The notes under the pieces are model-generated. The model had not been told where the DNA came from. It made no database searches and saw only the letters and a list, made by a program, of their open reading frames with translations. A stretch of DNA of 64,000 nt from G963665185 sp963665185 (GTDB taxonomy: Bacteria; Desulfobacterota; Desulfovibrionia; Desulfovibrionales; Desulfovibrionaceae): positions 124,001 through 188,000 of the forward strand of contig CAXXPO010000019.1 in the NCBI GenBank assembly GCA_963665185.2, in the 5' to 3' direction. The position numbers and the translations under genes are program-made. Shown here one piece after another: positions 46,963-59,480 of the stretch; the first letter of the stretch is position 1, and every line of letters starts with the position of its first letter.

Positions 46963-46998
46963 AAAGGCTCTTGGTCGAAAGATCAGGGCCTTTTTCTT
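46963..46998 (+). terminator. Terminator of the phytase-like gene
   Basis: Long stem AAAGGCTCTTGGTC with GATCAGGGCCTTT, GAAA loop, one bulge and some G-U pairs, then TTTTTC. Confidence 0.8.
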
Positions 46999-47234
46999 CG
47001 CCGGACACTGCACCAAGTTCGCCGACCTTTCTTACTCGCAACCTTTCGAGAATTACAGATAGTAAAACTGTCTTACAATTTCTCCCGTCCCGAAAAGTCC
47101 TTTGCAGTCCAGCATAGCCCCACTTATATTGCCCCTACTCTTTATTTATATTGAGAGAGGTCACCAGTCCTTTGGCCTGGAATACCCCCTGCACCTCCCC
47201 CCTGTCCTCCGACATCCCGTCCTGCAACCTCCCG

Positions 47235-47722
47235 CTATTCCGCCATGCTTTCCAGAGAGCGCGTCGTGATCATATTGTCCACAAGCCTTTCCGTGGTGTC
47301 CGCGCAACCGTCGGCTGATAAGCTGGGCAATACTGGTGACGACCTTTACGCCAAGCGCAGGCTGCTCCTGCCAACAACATTTCGTAATTTTCCTTGGATA
47401 AAATCAGGAGTATACAGTCTTCCAAAGCCTGGGCCGAGGCGGAACGAGGCAGATTGTCGATAAGTGAAAGCTCGCCGAAATGGGTCCCGTTAGGCAAAAT
47501 AATGACATCCTTTTCAGGCTTTTCATTTTTTCGGATAACCACGGAACCATGAATGATGAAAACCAAGTAATTTTCCGTATCACCTTCACGAAAAATATAG
47601 TCGTTCTTTTCCACCCGCCGCAAAATCAGTTTACGGGCAATTGCGCCGATTTCGTCCTGGGCAAAGATCAAGCCCCAATCAGTTGTGCGGAGCATGTCTA
47701 TGATACGGTCAATCCAGCCCAT
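47235..47722 (-). pseudogene. Cyclic-nucleotide-binding domain protein, two apparent frameshifts
   Basis: The continuous frame from 47722 gives a CRP-like cNMP-binding domain (EGDTENYLVFIIHGSVVIRK, NGTHFGELSLIDNLPRSASA, LILSKENYEMLL) but ends with a strange tail. Reading in the next frame from about 47367 restores QPALGVKVVTSIAQLISRRL, and a further shift near 47300 gives DTTERLVDNMITTRSLESMA and a stop at 47235, the usual ending of this family. Each shift needs removal of one base at a GG pair. The repaired protein would be about 161 residues, without a DNA-binding domain. Its GEL-N8-RSA motif suggests cNMP binding. Confidence 0.85.
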
Positions 47723-47923
47723 AATTCACCCGGCCAATGCATATTCAGACAACGGGCCAATTCCCCAGAGCCTTCCACAACAGATGCAGATCAGGTCTTT
47801 GGCGGTTCTCCTTCATTTGAAGTCCATTGCTTATTATAACACCATTCAACATACCCTGTTTGCGCCATGTGTGGTCAAGCTTTTTTTGTAGTGCCGCGAT
47901 CTGGATTTGGCTTCCAGCTCAAA

Positions 47924-48545
47924 TCAATTGTCCGAGACTGCCAGATACGCACCCAACCCGATGAACGCCGTGCCGCTGATACGGTTTCGCCAACGTCCGG
48001 CATCCGGGCTCTGCATCCACTCTCCTGCACGGTCAACGCCAAGGGCCACCAGAATAAGCGTAATGGTTCCCGTAATGCAGAATATGGACCCCATGGCTCC
48101 CATCTGAAAAGCAAAACCGTCCTGTGGCCTGATCCGCAAACTGAGGCAAAAATGCCAGAAAAAAAAGAGCAACCTTGGGATTCAGCACATTGATCACCAC
48201 TCCCTGGCGGAAAATGCGCCCCAACGAGGCCTTGGCCGCTTTGTCCGGCAAGGGCACGCGGCTTTCACGCAAGGCCTTGATTCCCAAATATACCAAATAT
48301 CCAGCACCTGCCAGTTTCACAATGGTAAACGCTGTGGCCGAGTACATGAGCACGGCGGACAACCCGAACACCGCTGCGGCAATATGTATAAGGCAGCCCG
48401 CACCGATGGCCAAGGCGGAAACCACGCCGGCGGATCGGCCTTGCGAGGCGCTGCGTGTGGCGACATAGATCATGTCCGGTCCGGGCGTGATGTTGACAAC
48501 CAGCGCCGCCGCCAAAAACACCCAGAAATCATGGATTTCAAACAT
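47924..48545 (-). pseudogene. LysE/RhtB-family amino acid exporter, one apparent frameshift
   Basis: ATG 48545 with AGGA upstream; an in-frame codon at 48578 is rejected. The first 140 residues are typical LysE/RhtB (NITPGPDMIYVATRSASQGR, GAGYLVYLGIKALR, NVLNPKVALFFLAFLPQF). After ADQAT the frame turns to nonsense, while the next frame continues FAFQMGAMGSIFCITGTITL and ends in an in-family stop at 47924. Removing one base at about 48121 (GG) restores a protein of about 206 residues with six membrane helices, the normal size. Confidence 0.85.
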
Positions 48546-48564
48546 GGCATTCCTAAAAAAGTAT

Positions 48565-48868
48565 CTACAACAGACCACGTCGTTTCATGCGCTGGATCTG
48601 CCGGTAGTTGGAAGCAACGGCAAGGGCATACACAACGATAATGCCCATCATAACCAGCCTTCCGCCGTCGTCTCCGGTCCATAAAAAAACAACCGCACAG
48701 ACAACAGCCACCAGAAACTTGGGAACCCACCAGAAAAATCCCAGGCGCATGAGTCCCCGAACCAGGGGATTCAGTTCCCTGCCTCCCGCCCCGACAATCC
48801 GGTTGTGTCGTAAGGATGTCGGGAATCTGGAGAACAATGAGCGCCGCCGCCAATATAAAATCAACCAT
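48565..48868 (-). pseudogene. DUF5658-like small membrane protein, one apparent frameshift
   Basis: From ATG 48868 the frame gives MVDFILAAALIVLQIPDILTT, then breaks; in the next frame it continues NRIVGAGGRELNPLVRGLMR to a stop at 48565. The combination D-x2-T-x9-GGxELNPLxxxLM is the DUF5658 pattern. Removing one base near 48805 (ACACAACC) makes a 100-residue protein with three membrane helices. It starts 20 bp before the LysE gene, so both are probably co-transcribed. Confidence 0.75.
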
Positions 48869-48951
48869 GTCTTTCTCAGTAACCGGAATTCGGCAGAAAA
48901 AAAAGCGCATTTCCCCTAAACACCACGAGAGACTGACCGATAAGACAATTT

Positions 48952-49793
48952 GTGAACATCCAAGGTTATTCCACATCCTTTTTCAGTTCATTCCAGACAT
49001 CCCCGTTTGCCGCAGGCTCCGGCAGGGGAACCTCCGGTACGTCCGCCCTAGGTTCCTTTGGAAAAACAGCAACGCAGTCATCTGCCGATAAGACCGCAAC
49101 GGCTCAGACCTTTGCCGACGAGATGGTCCGCAGGTTGGAACAAAACTCTCTGCGCAACATCCCCGACAAAGAGGGTGAAAACTCCCAGTTTGATTCCAAT
49201 GCTGTAGAGCGCTCCGCCAACTTGGCAAAATCCCTGACCGAGACTGCGGATTTCGTCCGCTCCCGCTTTGGCGACAAGGCTGCCACCGCATTCATGGGCA
49301 TCATGGCTCGAAATGTGGGAGACGGGAGTGTCAGTGAGCAGTCCATAGGCGGGGGAATGCTTGACGCTGTCCGCTTCATAGACCGCAACTTCGGCTTTGA
49401 CGAGAGGCGACGCGCTGATCAGCAATCTGAACAGCAATCTGAACGATGCAGTCAATGCCTACTTTGACAACGGGCAGCTGGAAAAAATTTACGCTTCCAA
49501 GCCCAGGACAAAGCCTTTCAGGCGAAATCATGTCCAGGTTCACCAACAAGGTGCAGCAAGTATATGGCAAGGATGCTGCCGATACCGTGGCCAATCTCAT
49601 TGAGGAAACACTCAAGGAATCCGACAAGCCTCTGGATGGTCTACGCGACGGCCTAAAGAAGGCCAACGGCTGGCTGGACGAGGAATACGGTGTGGACGCC
49701 CAGCAGGAAGCAGCCTTAACGAATGCAGGTCCCAGCACCTCCGGAGACGGACAATCCCCTATCAAGGGGATCCTGCTCAATACTGCGGTATAG
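48952..49793 (+). pseudogene. Unknown soluble protein, two apparent frameshifts
   Basis: GTG 48952. Three frames give consecutive protein-like pieces: frame 1 to about 49405 (FADEMVRRLEQNSLRNIPDK, AVERSANLAKSLTETADFVR, GGGMLDAVRFIDRNFGFD), frame 2 to about 49510 (GDALISNLNSNLNDAVNAYF, NGQLEKIYASK), frame 3 to 49793 (GEIMSRFTNKVQQVYGKDAA, DTVANLIEETLKESDKPLDG). Each step needs removal of one base. The repaired protein has about 280 residues, mostly helical, with a Ser/Gly-rich start. Family not recognised; the pattern of secondary structure suggests a genuine gene. Confidence 0.7.
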
Positions 49794-50135
49794 AACGAAT
49801 TCCCGGCGCCCCCACGTTCTTCGTCACCCCCAAAAAACACATGTATTGAAGATAAACACGTAAGACTCTCCAAATACGCTTTATATGTTTTGGAAAATCT
49901 CGATGCCCAAAACCACATTCTAAACTTGTTCACGCCTATCCTGACGATCCATGACGGCCGTCCGCGAGCCATACCGTTTTCTCAGGCAACCTTTAATATG
50001 CGAATTCAGCGTGGCGACGCAAAGAGGTTGCTGCCCTCGGCAGAGTCCGGCACCCTTTTCTTTGCCCCGGGAAATTTACTGGCAGACCGGTGCAAAATGC
50101 ATCCCCCCCTTCCTTCACCCTTCTTTATTGATATT

Positions 50136-50154
50136 GACTTTAATTATCATTATT
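50136..50154. promoter_or_regulatory. Fur-box-like site upstream of flavodoxin
   Basis: On the minus strand, AATAATGATAATTAAAGTC matches the 19-bp Fur consensus at about 14 positions, including an unbroken ATAATGATAAT. It lies about 50 bp before the flavodoxin start. Flavodoxins commonly replace ferredoxin under iron limitation, which makes Fur control likely. Confidence 0.5.
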
Positions 50155-50202
50155 AATAATGAACGCATTACACCTTTAACTGAATCTCCAAGGAGAGAAC
50201 AC

Positions 50203-50644
50203 ATGGCCTAAATCACTGATTGTTTACGGATCGACCACGGGAAACACAGAAACAGCAGCCGAATATATAAAGGCAGAATTGCAAAATAAGGGCATATCCA
50301 CTGACATTCGCAATGTCAGTGGCGTTTCCGCCAAAGATCTCGGCAAAGGCTACGACCTGCTTCTTTTCGGCTGCTCCACGTGGGGAGACGACGAAATAGA
50401 ACTGCAAGACGATTTCATCCCTTTATACGACACGTTTGAAGAGGTCGGATTGAAGGGTAAAAAAGTGGCTGTGTTCGGATGCGGCGACTCCAGTTACACA
50501 TTCTTCTGCGGTGCGGTGGATGCCATAGAAGAAAAGGCGAGAAATCTCAGTGCGGACGTTGTTGTCGAATCGTTGAAAATTGATGGCGATCCGGAAAAAG
50601 ATGACATCCTGAGTTGGGCTGGAGAGGTGGCCGCCAAGGTGTAA
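50203..50644 (+). pseudogene. Flavodoxin, frameshift at the second codon
   Basis: The ATG at 50203 has a perfect AAGGAG site but is followed by GCC TAA. Dropping one C at 50207-50208 gives MAKSLIVYGSTTGNTETAAE, a canonical flavodoxin start with the FMN phosphate loop STTGNTE. The rest is intact: GCSTWGDDEIELQDDFIPLY and GCGDSSYTFFCGAVDAIEE place Trp and Tyr against the isoalloxazine ring as in D. vulgaris flavodoxin. Repaired length 146. As such a highly conserved gene is broken only by one extra base, a sequence error is the likely reason. Confidence 0.92.
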
Positions 50645-50659
50645 GGCTCGGTTCCGTAC

Positions 50660-50683
50660 AAAAAAAAGGCGATTCCCATCGCC
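50660..50683 (-). terminator. Second (distal) terminator of the 50772 methyltransferase gene
   Basis: GGCGAT-TCCC-ATCGCC stem followed on the minus strand by eight T. May also stop plus-strand transcription from flavodoxin. Confidence 0.7.
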
Positions 50684-50688
50684 TACCC

Positions 50689-50722
50689 AAAAAAAAGCGG
50701 CTGGATGGCAACAACCAGCCGC
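50689..50722 (-). terminator. First terminator of the 50772 methyltransferase gene
   Basis: GCGGCTGG with CCAGCCGC (8 bp), ten-base loop, then eight T on the minus strand, 50 bp after the methyltransferase stop. Confidence 0.85.
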
Positions 50723-50771
50723 CCGTTCAGGTGGCATTTTCAAGTAAAAGGGAAAATCCCGTCGTTCGATA

Positions 50772-51542
50772 TTATACGGGCTTTTGCGCGATGATATACC
50801 CGAAACTTACCCAACGGCCCGCATCAACCTCCAGCGTTTTGGGATCTTCGTTCGGCTTTTGACGGCAGAAAGGATCATATTGGGCGTATTCCATCCACCA
50901 ATCATGAGCATCAGACGCATAGTCGGCCTCGATAATATCAAATCCAACAGACTCCACTGCGTTTCGTGTCACATGAATATCCCGAAAGCACTCTTTCCAC
51001 GGGTACCCGTCCTGGGACACATACGGCTCCAGGTCGGCAGGCAGGGGCACGTCAAGATGCATTGGCTCGCCAATACCACAGATACCTCCCGGTTTGAGCA
51101 CATGCAGTATCTCACGCAGACTGTCCAAATAGCTCTTATCGCCATTCAGCATTCGAAGCATTTCCAAGGCAGTGGTCGAATAAACAGCATCGAACGAATC
51201 AGATGCAAACATCGAATCCGGCATACCTATCTGCTGGGCAAGGACTGAATTTTGCACACCCCAATTCTGGGCATTGCGCCGAACGTGCTCCACCATGGGA
51301 TCGGACTCCATGCGATCCATCCAGGGATCAATTCCCATGGCGAATACGCCGTATTCCTTGGCAAGAAAGCAAGTCTGATACCCACGATTGCAGCCGACAT
51401 CCAGCAGTAAATCGCCAGGCTGAAGCCGCATTTTCTGAGCCATGAACTCAGCCAGACGCAAGCCGCCAGGCCCGCTGCACTGGGCGTATATGGTTTCCAA
51501 ATCTGTATACTTGGACGACTTGGGGTATGATATGAGCGTCAT
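50772..51542 (-). CDS. Class I SAM-dependent methyltransferase
   Basis: 256 residues, ATG 51542 with AGGAG six bases upstream. Motif I LLLDVGCNRGYQTCFLA (about 45-62), acidic GIDPW in motif II, motif IV AVYSTTALEML, and LKPGGICGIGEP after it. Methyltransf_11/25 type. The C-terminal part is rich in aromatic residues (DAHDWWMEYAQYDPF), possibly the substrate pocket. Single-gene unit with two terminators. Substrate unknown. Confidence 0.88.
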   Translation of the reverse strand: MTLISYPKSSKYTDLETIYAQCSGPGGLRLAEFMAQKMRLQPGDLLLDVGCNRGYQTCFLAKEYGVFAMGIDPWMDRMESDPMVEHVRRNAQNWGVQNSVLAQQIGMPDSMFASDSFDAVYSTTALEMLRMLNGDKSYLDSLREILHVLKPGGICGIGEPMHLDVPLPADLEPYVSQDGYPWKECFRDIHVTRNAVESVGFDIIEADYASDAHDWWMEYAQYDPFCRQKPNEDPKTLEVDAGRWVSFGYIIAQKPV

Positions 51543-51984
51543 TGAACTCTCCTGTTATTGAATTCGTCAAAAATCGTGAACACCAAGTTCACGCAATTAC
51601 CGAACAGGAGGTCTCCATCTGATGCTGCGACATACGCCAGCAACAGATGGATTACGCTACAAAACTCTTTTTCATCTATCCCTCGTATTGAAAATTGAAT
51701 AGCCTGGGCAGGATCTCTTCCATTGGAAGGGAGAGTTTTACATCTATTACGCTACCTGTTGCCCAAAATGCATGTCGGTATTTTAGCCGCTTTTCAATAG
51801 GATTGCATATTTCAAATTCAAAAAAAAATCCATACACAAGTTGCGAGAATATCCCGGCAGAAGTTGAAAACCGGAGGTAAATTCCAACGCCCTTTTCTTC
51901 CGGCAGCGTTGGTTTTGTTCCTGCCGAGGCGCCAAACAACGGCCATGATCAGGAGCGTATTTTTCTGGCAACACAAATGCTTAT
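51543..51984. other. Gap without a confident gene
   Basis: A minus-strand frame of 87 codons (51676-51939) is Phe- and Leu-rich and somewhat protein-like, but has no ribosome site and no recognisable family. It may be a remnant next to the transposase stub. Confidence 0.35.
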
Positions 51985-52092
51985 GTAAACCTCCCCAAGT
52001 TAGTGCCATCCAAAAGTAGAGATATCCTGGGATGAGTGGGCCACGAGGAACTCGGCGGGAGTCATCTTTCCAAGTGAGTCGTGAGTGCAATC
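51985..52092 (-). mobile_element. C-terminal stub of an IS3-family transposase (OrfB)
   Basis: Minus-strand translation DCTHDSLGKMTPAEFLVAHS followed by a few residues and a stop resembles the end of IS3-type OrfB integrases (pattern RPHDSLGxxTPxEF). Only about 30 residues remain and the catalytic DDE domain is missing. A possible insertion-sequence end lies at about 51985-52010. The stub sits directly after the rRNA operon terminator. Confidence 0.6.
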
Positions 52093-52146
52093 TTCCGGGG
52101 GGGGGGAGTCTCCGCGACAGGCCGGCAGATTCGTTTTTTTACACGA

Positions 52147-52182
52147 AAAAAGGGTCCGTATCTTTCGATACGGACCCTTTTT
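52147..52182 (-). terminator. rRNA operon terminator
   Basis: Perfect 16 bp stem AAAAAGGGTCCGTATC with its complement and TTTC-type loop; T run on the minus strand. It lies 12 bp after 5S rRNA. Confidence 0.93.
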
Positions 52183-52193
52183 GAAAAGGAGCC

Positions 52194-52307
52194 CTGGCAG
52201 CGACCTACTTTCCCAGCGACTACTCGCAAGTATCATCGGCGATGGAGAGCTTAACTTCCGAGTTCGGAATGGAATCGGGTGTGACCTCTCCTCTATGGCC
52301 GCCAGAG
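52194..52307 (-). rRNA. rrf: 5S ribosomal RNA
   Basis: The 5' part TCTGGCGGCCATAGAGGAG pairs with the 3' part GGTCGCTGCCAGG; the loop motif CCGAACTCGGAAGTTAAG is typical of bacterial 5S. Ends are approximate. Confidence 0.95.
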
Positions 52308-52452
52308 CAAATTTATTTGCTCTGGTGAGGGAATGAAGTATGCGCCTTGTCCGGTGTGGTGCGGATCGGGATGCAGAAGGGTGAATCCACCGTGCATTCG
52401 GGTCCGCGCATCAGGGGGCGCTGCTATTTCATCTCCTCGAGCGGAAATATAG

Positions 52453-52472
52453 AAATAGGGACGAAGTTGTGT
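52453..52472 (-). other. 3' arm of the 23S processing stem
   Basis: AAATAGG-ACGAAGTTGTGT, with an extra G, is complementary to 55412-55432 on the far side of 23S. In the precursor these arms form the stem cut by RNase III. Confidence 0.7.
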
Positions 52473-52481
52473 ATAATCTGA

Positions 52482-55406
<2,925 letters not shown>

Positions 55407-55411
55407 TTCAG

Positions 55412-55432
55412 ACACAACTTCGTCGCCTATTT
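55412..55432 (-). other. 5' arm of the 23S processing stem
   Basis: Complementary to 52453-52472 (see that entry). Confidence 0.7.
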
Positions 55433-55496
55433 AACTATCAAAGATCATGTTCATTCCCAATGGATATGAACCTGGAAAACTTTCCTCACCACCACC

Positions 55497-55572
55497 TGGT
55501 GGAGGTGAACGGAATCGAACCGATGACCCCCTGCGTGCAAAGCAGGTGCTCTCCCAGCTGAGCTACACCCCC
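55497..55572 (-). tRNA. tRNA-Ala(TGC)
   Basis: Acceptor GGGGGTG, D arm TAGCTCAGCTGGGAGAGC, anticodon TGC in TTTGCAC, T arm GGTTCGATTCC, encoded CCA. Located between 16S and 23S. Confidence 0.97.
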
Positions 55573-55589
55573 ATATGTGGTGATAATCG

Positions 55590-55668
<79 letters not shown>

Positions 55669-55707
55669 TAAATCGGCTCTACAGTGCAAAGAACGCAAAG
55701 GTCCTTG

Positions 55708-55730
55708 CAATTAAATAGCGAGCGGGCGCG
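55708..55730 (-). other. 3' arm of the 16S processing stem
   Basis: CAATTAAATAGCGAGCGGGC plus GCG is complementary, except for one extra base, to 57347-57370 upstream of 16S. Confidence 0.75.
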
Positions 55731-55739
55731 TTGCTCATT

Positions 55740-57289
<1,550 letters not shown>

Positions 57290-57346
57290 AAGAAAGAGTT
57301 TTGCTAAAACTCGTAAGTCCATTAAGAACCCACGATGATGTAATTT

Positions 57347-57370
57347 CGCGCCCTGCTCGCTATTTAATTG
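57347..57370 (-). other. 5' arm of the 16S processing stem with nearby boxA-like sequence
   Basis: Complement of 55708-55730. The adjoining transcribed sequence TCTTTGACAATTAAATAG (57360-57378) is the boxA-like antitermination element common in rRNA leaders. Confidence 0.7.
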
Positions 57371-57501
57371 TCAAAGACCTTTCCAACCCGAAGGCCGGAA
57401 GATTGAAACTTTAAAGTAGGAAAATTAAAGCCCCATGTCAATCTCTTTTTCAAATCCGCCGCCCGTCAGAGGCTCTCGCCTTGCCCGTGCAGCGGAGGGT
57501 G

Positions 57502-57530
57502 TATCTATGTGTTTCCGCGGTCCGCGTCAA
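57502..57530 (-). promoter_or_regulatory. rRNA operon promoter, proximal
   Basis: Minus strand TTGACG, exactly 17 bases, TAGATA, with an A-rich stretch upstream of -35 (UP-like). The segment after the -10 (ACACCCTCCGC) is G/C-rich as in stringently controlled promoters. Confidence 0.85.
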
Positions 57531-57700
57531 CCCTTTTTTTCAACTTTTTTTCGGCTCACTCAAGAACCGCGACCGAGTCGAATCCGGCCGGAATCCCGAC
57601 CAGGGTGTCGGCTTTCGCCTCCACACATTCACCCAAGTATTTGATTTTCAGAGATCATTTCGCCTCGCGGTCGCTTTCGCTTCCCGTGCGGCGGAGGGAG

Positions 57701-57729
57701 TATCTAGGTGCTTTCCTCGGCCGCGTCAA
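57701..57729 (-). promoter_or_regulatory. rRNA operon promoter, middle
   Basis: TTGACG, 17 bases, TAGATA, again with an A-rich upstream element and CTCCCTCCGC downstream. Confidence 0.85.
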
Positions 57730-57871
57730 CAACTTTCTGAAACTTTTTTCAGATTGCCCGGATGAAGTGTTACGTTCATCCTCGGCCCGTCGCCTGCGCT
57801 CCGCCTCGACACCTTGAGAACTCCGCTTTCAGTGATCATCCGCTCACGGCTTCCCGTGCAGCGGAGAGCGG

Positions 57872-57900
57872 GTTCTAGGAAAATCCTGCCCCTGCGTCAA
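57872..57900 (-). promoter_or_regulatory. rRNA operon promoter, distal
   Basis: TTGACG, 17 bases, TAGAAC; upstream A run; downstream GCTCTCCGCTGCACGGGAAG as in the other two copies. Confidence 0.8.
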
Positions 57901-58305
57901 GGCTTTTTTGTATCCACCATGAAGAAAACTTGTAACACGCTGTAACATAAACTTAATTTTTATGTCGCTGTGAATGCCTTCGCATTCTCACTGCACACGA
58001 AAAGACCGCACATGCCACGAGGGCTCCCGAGATATGTGCAGTGTGGTTATCCGAAGACATAACTTGGTCTGATTGCCCTGCATGATGATTACGTCTTGTG
58101 AGGGAATGGGATTTTTCCAACATGTCCGCATGACAACCGCCGATTAAGGATCGAAATAAAAAGAAAATGCTGCGGACGGACCGTCCCAAAGAAAAGGCTG
58201 GCAAACGTATAACCGTTGTCAGCCTGAAATCCTCATTCCCTATTCCTTGTTTTTCACAACCGCCGACCACCCAGCTGGTTGTCCCAACAGCCAATATGAA
58301 ACAAC
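57901..58305. other. Gene-free gap between rRNA promoters and map
   Basis: About 400 bp, no recognisable gene. Between 58170 and 58280 the sequence forms no clear terminator for map. Confidence 0.5.
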
Positions 58306-59175
58306 TTAAAACGGTGTAAGGCTTTCACACCCATTGGAAGTAACGACCAGCGTCTGCTCAAACTGGGCGGAAAGCGAACTGTCTTTGGTGACGGCGGTCC
58401 ATTTGTCGTTCAAAACCTTGACCCGCCAATCCCCCAGATTAATCATGGGTTCGATGGTGAAAACCATGCCCGGTACAATGGGCACGCTATGGCCCGGCCG
58501 GTCGAAGTGGGCGACGTCGGGCGGCTCGTGAAACGAATAGCCCACGCCGTGCCCCATGAAGTCGCGCACCACGGAGCAGCCCTGCCCTTCCGCATATTTC
58601 TGGATGGCCTTGCCGATGTCGTTGATGACGTTGCCGGGCCGCACCTGCTCCATGCCGATGCGCAGACTCTCACGCGCCACAGCCACGATCTTCTGGGCAT
58701 CCTGTCCCGGCGTACCCACAAAAAATGTTTGGTTGCAGTCGGCGTAGTAGCCGTCGAGAATGGAGGTAATGTCCACATTGACGATGTCGCCGTCCCGCAT
58801 GATCCGATCACTGGGAATGCCGTGGCAGACGACTTCATTGAGCGAGACACAGACACTCTTGGGGTAACCACGATAGCCCAGTGGCGCGGGACGCGCTCCG
58901 TGGCGGACAGTAAACTCGTGAACGACTGCATTGATTTCGTCGGTGGTGACACCCGGACGGATAAGCGGACGTACTTCTTCGAAAGTACGCATGACCAGTT
59001 CCCCGGCCTTGCGGATGCCCTGAACAGCTTCCGGGGTTTTCACCCGTATGCCGTGCTGCCTGTAAATATCCAGGGCGGCATCATGCACATCCGCCTTGCC
59101 CAGGCAACATTTCTTGTATTTCTTCCCGCTACCGCACGGACACGGATCGTTGCGTCCTACTTTCAAGCTTACCAT
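58306..59175 (-). CDS. map: Methionine aminopeptidase type I with SEC-C zinc domain
   Basis: 289 residues. The first 30 contain the SEC-C metal-binding motif GRNDPCPCGSGKKYKKCC, which is known from SecA tails and binds zinc and ribosomes. The catalytic domain has the five metal ligands: Asp in VDITSILDGYYADCNQ (two), His in GHGVGYSFHEPP, Glu in FTIEPM and the C-terminal Glu in QFEQTLVV. Removes the initiator Met from new proteins. The extended N-terminus fits co-translational action. No strong operon partner. Confidence 0.96.
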   Translation of the reverse strand: MVSLKVGRNDPCPCGSGKKYKKCCLGKADVHDAALDIYRQHGIRVKTPEAVQGIRKAGELVMRTFEEVRPLIRPGVTTDEINAVVHEFTVRHGARPAPLGYRGYPKSVCVSLNEVVCHGIPSDRIMRDGDIVNVDITSILDGYYADCNQTFFVGTPGQDAQKIVAVARESLRIGMEQVRPGNVINDIGKAIQKYAEGQGCSVVRDFMGHGVGYSFHEPPDVAHFDRPGHSVPIVPGMVFTIEPMINLGDWRVKVLNDKWTAVTKDSSLSAQFEQTLVVTSNGCESLTPF

Positions 59176-59326
59176 AGATTCTTCTTTAAAAATGTTTCAG
59201 CAGCATCGTTTCACGCGGTGTGCCTGTTCCTGAACAAAAGCCGGAGAAAATGAAGAAATCCGTTCAACCTTCTTCCACGGCCGTCTGCCCCGTGCAGATT
59301 GGCTGAAGGCAACCTGCTGAAAATGC

Positions 59327-59353
59327 GGAACCCACCCGTTGCGGGTGGGTTCC
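59327..59353 (-). terminator. Strong hairpin, likely glnS terminator
   Basis: GGAACCCACCCG-TTG-CGGGTGGGTTCC, perfect 12 bp stem, followed on the minus strand by GCATTTTC. The T tract is short, so a weaker terminator is possible. Confidence 0.6.
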
Positions 59354-59480
59354 CTGTCCGGCGTCATGTAACCATGACACCCCATCCCTGCCCTCAACAC
59401 AAGAGGGCCTCTTCGGTTCCCGACAGGAGATGTAACACTGCCGTCATGGACCGTCAACGAGCGCAGGGAATCAATTTAGG

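Noticed and set aside
57435..57817. Short plus-strand frames over the rRNA promoter repeats
   Set aside because: Open only because of the repeated promoter units; composition Arg/Ser/Pro-rich and not protein-like.
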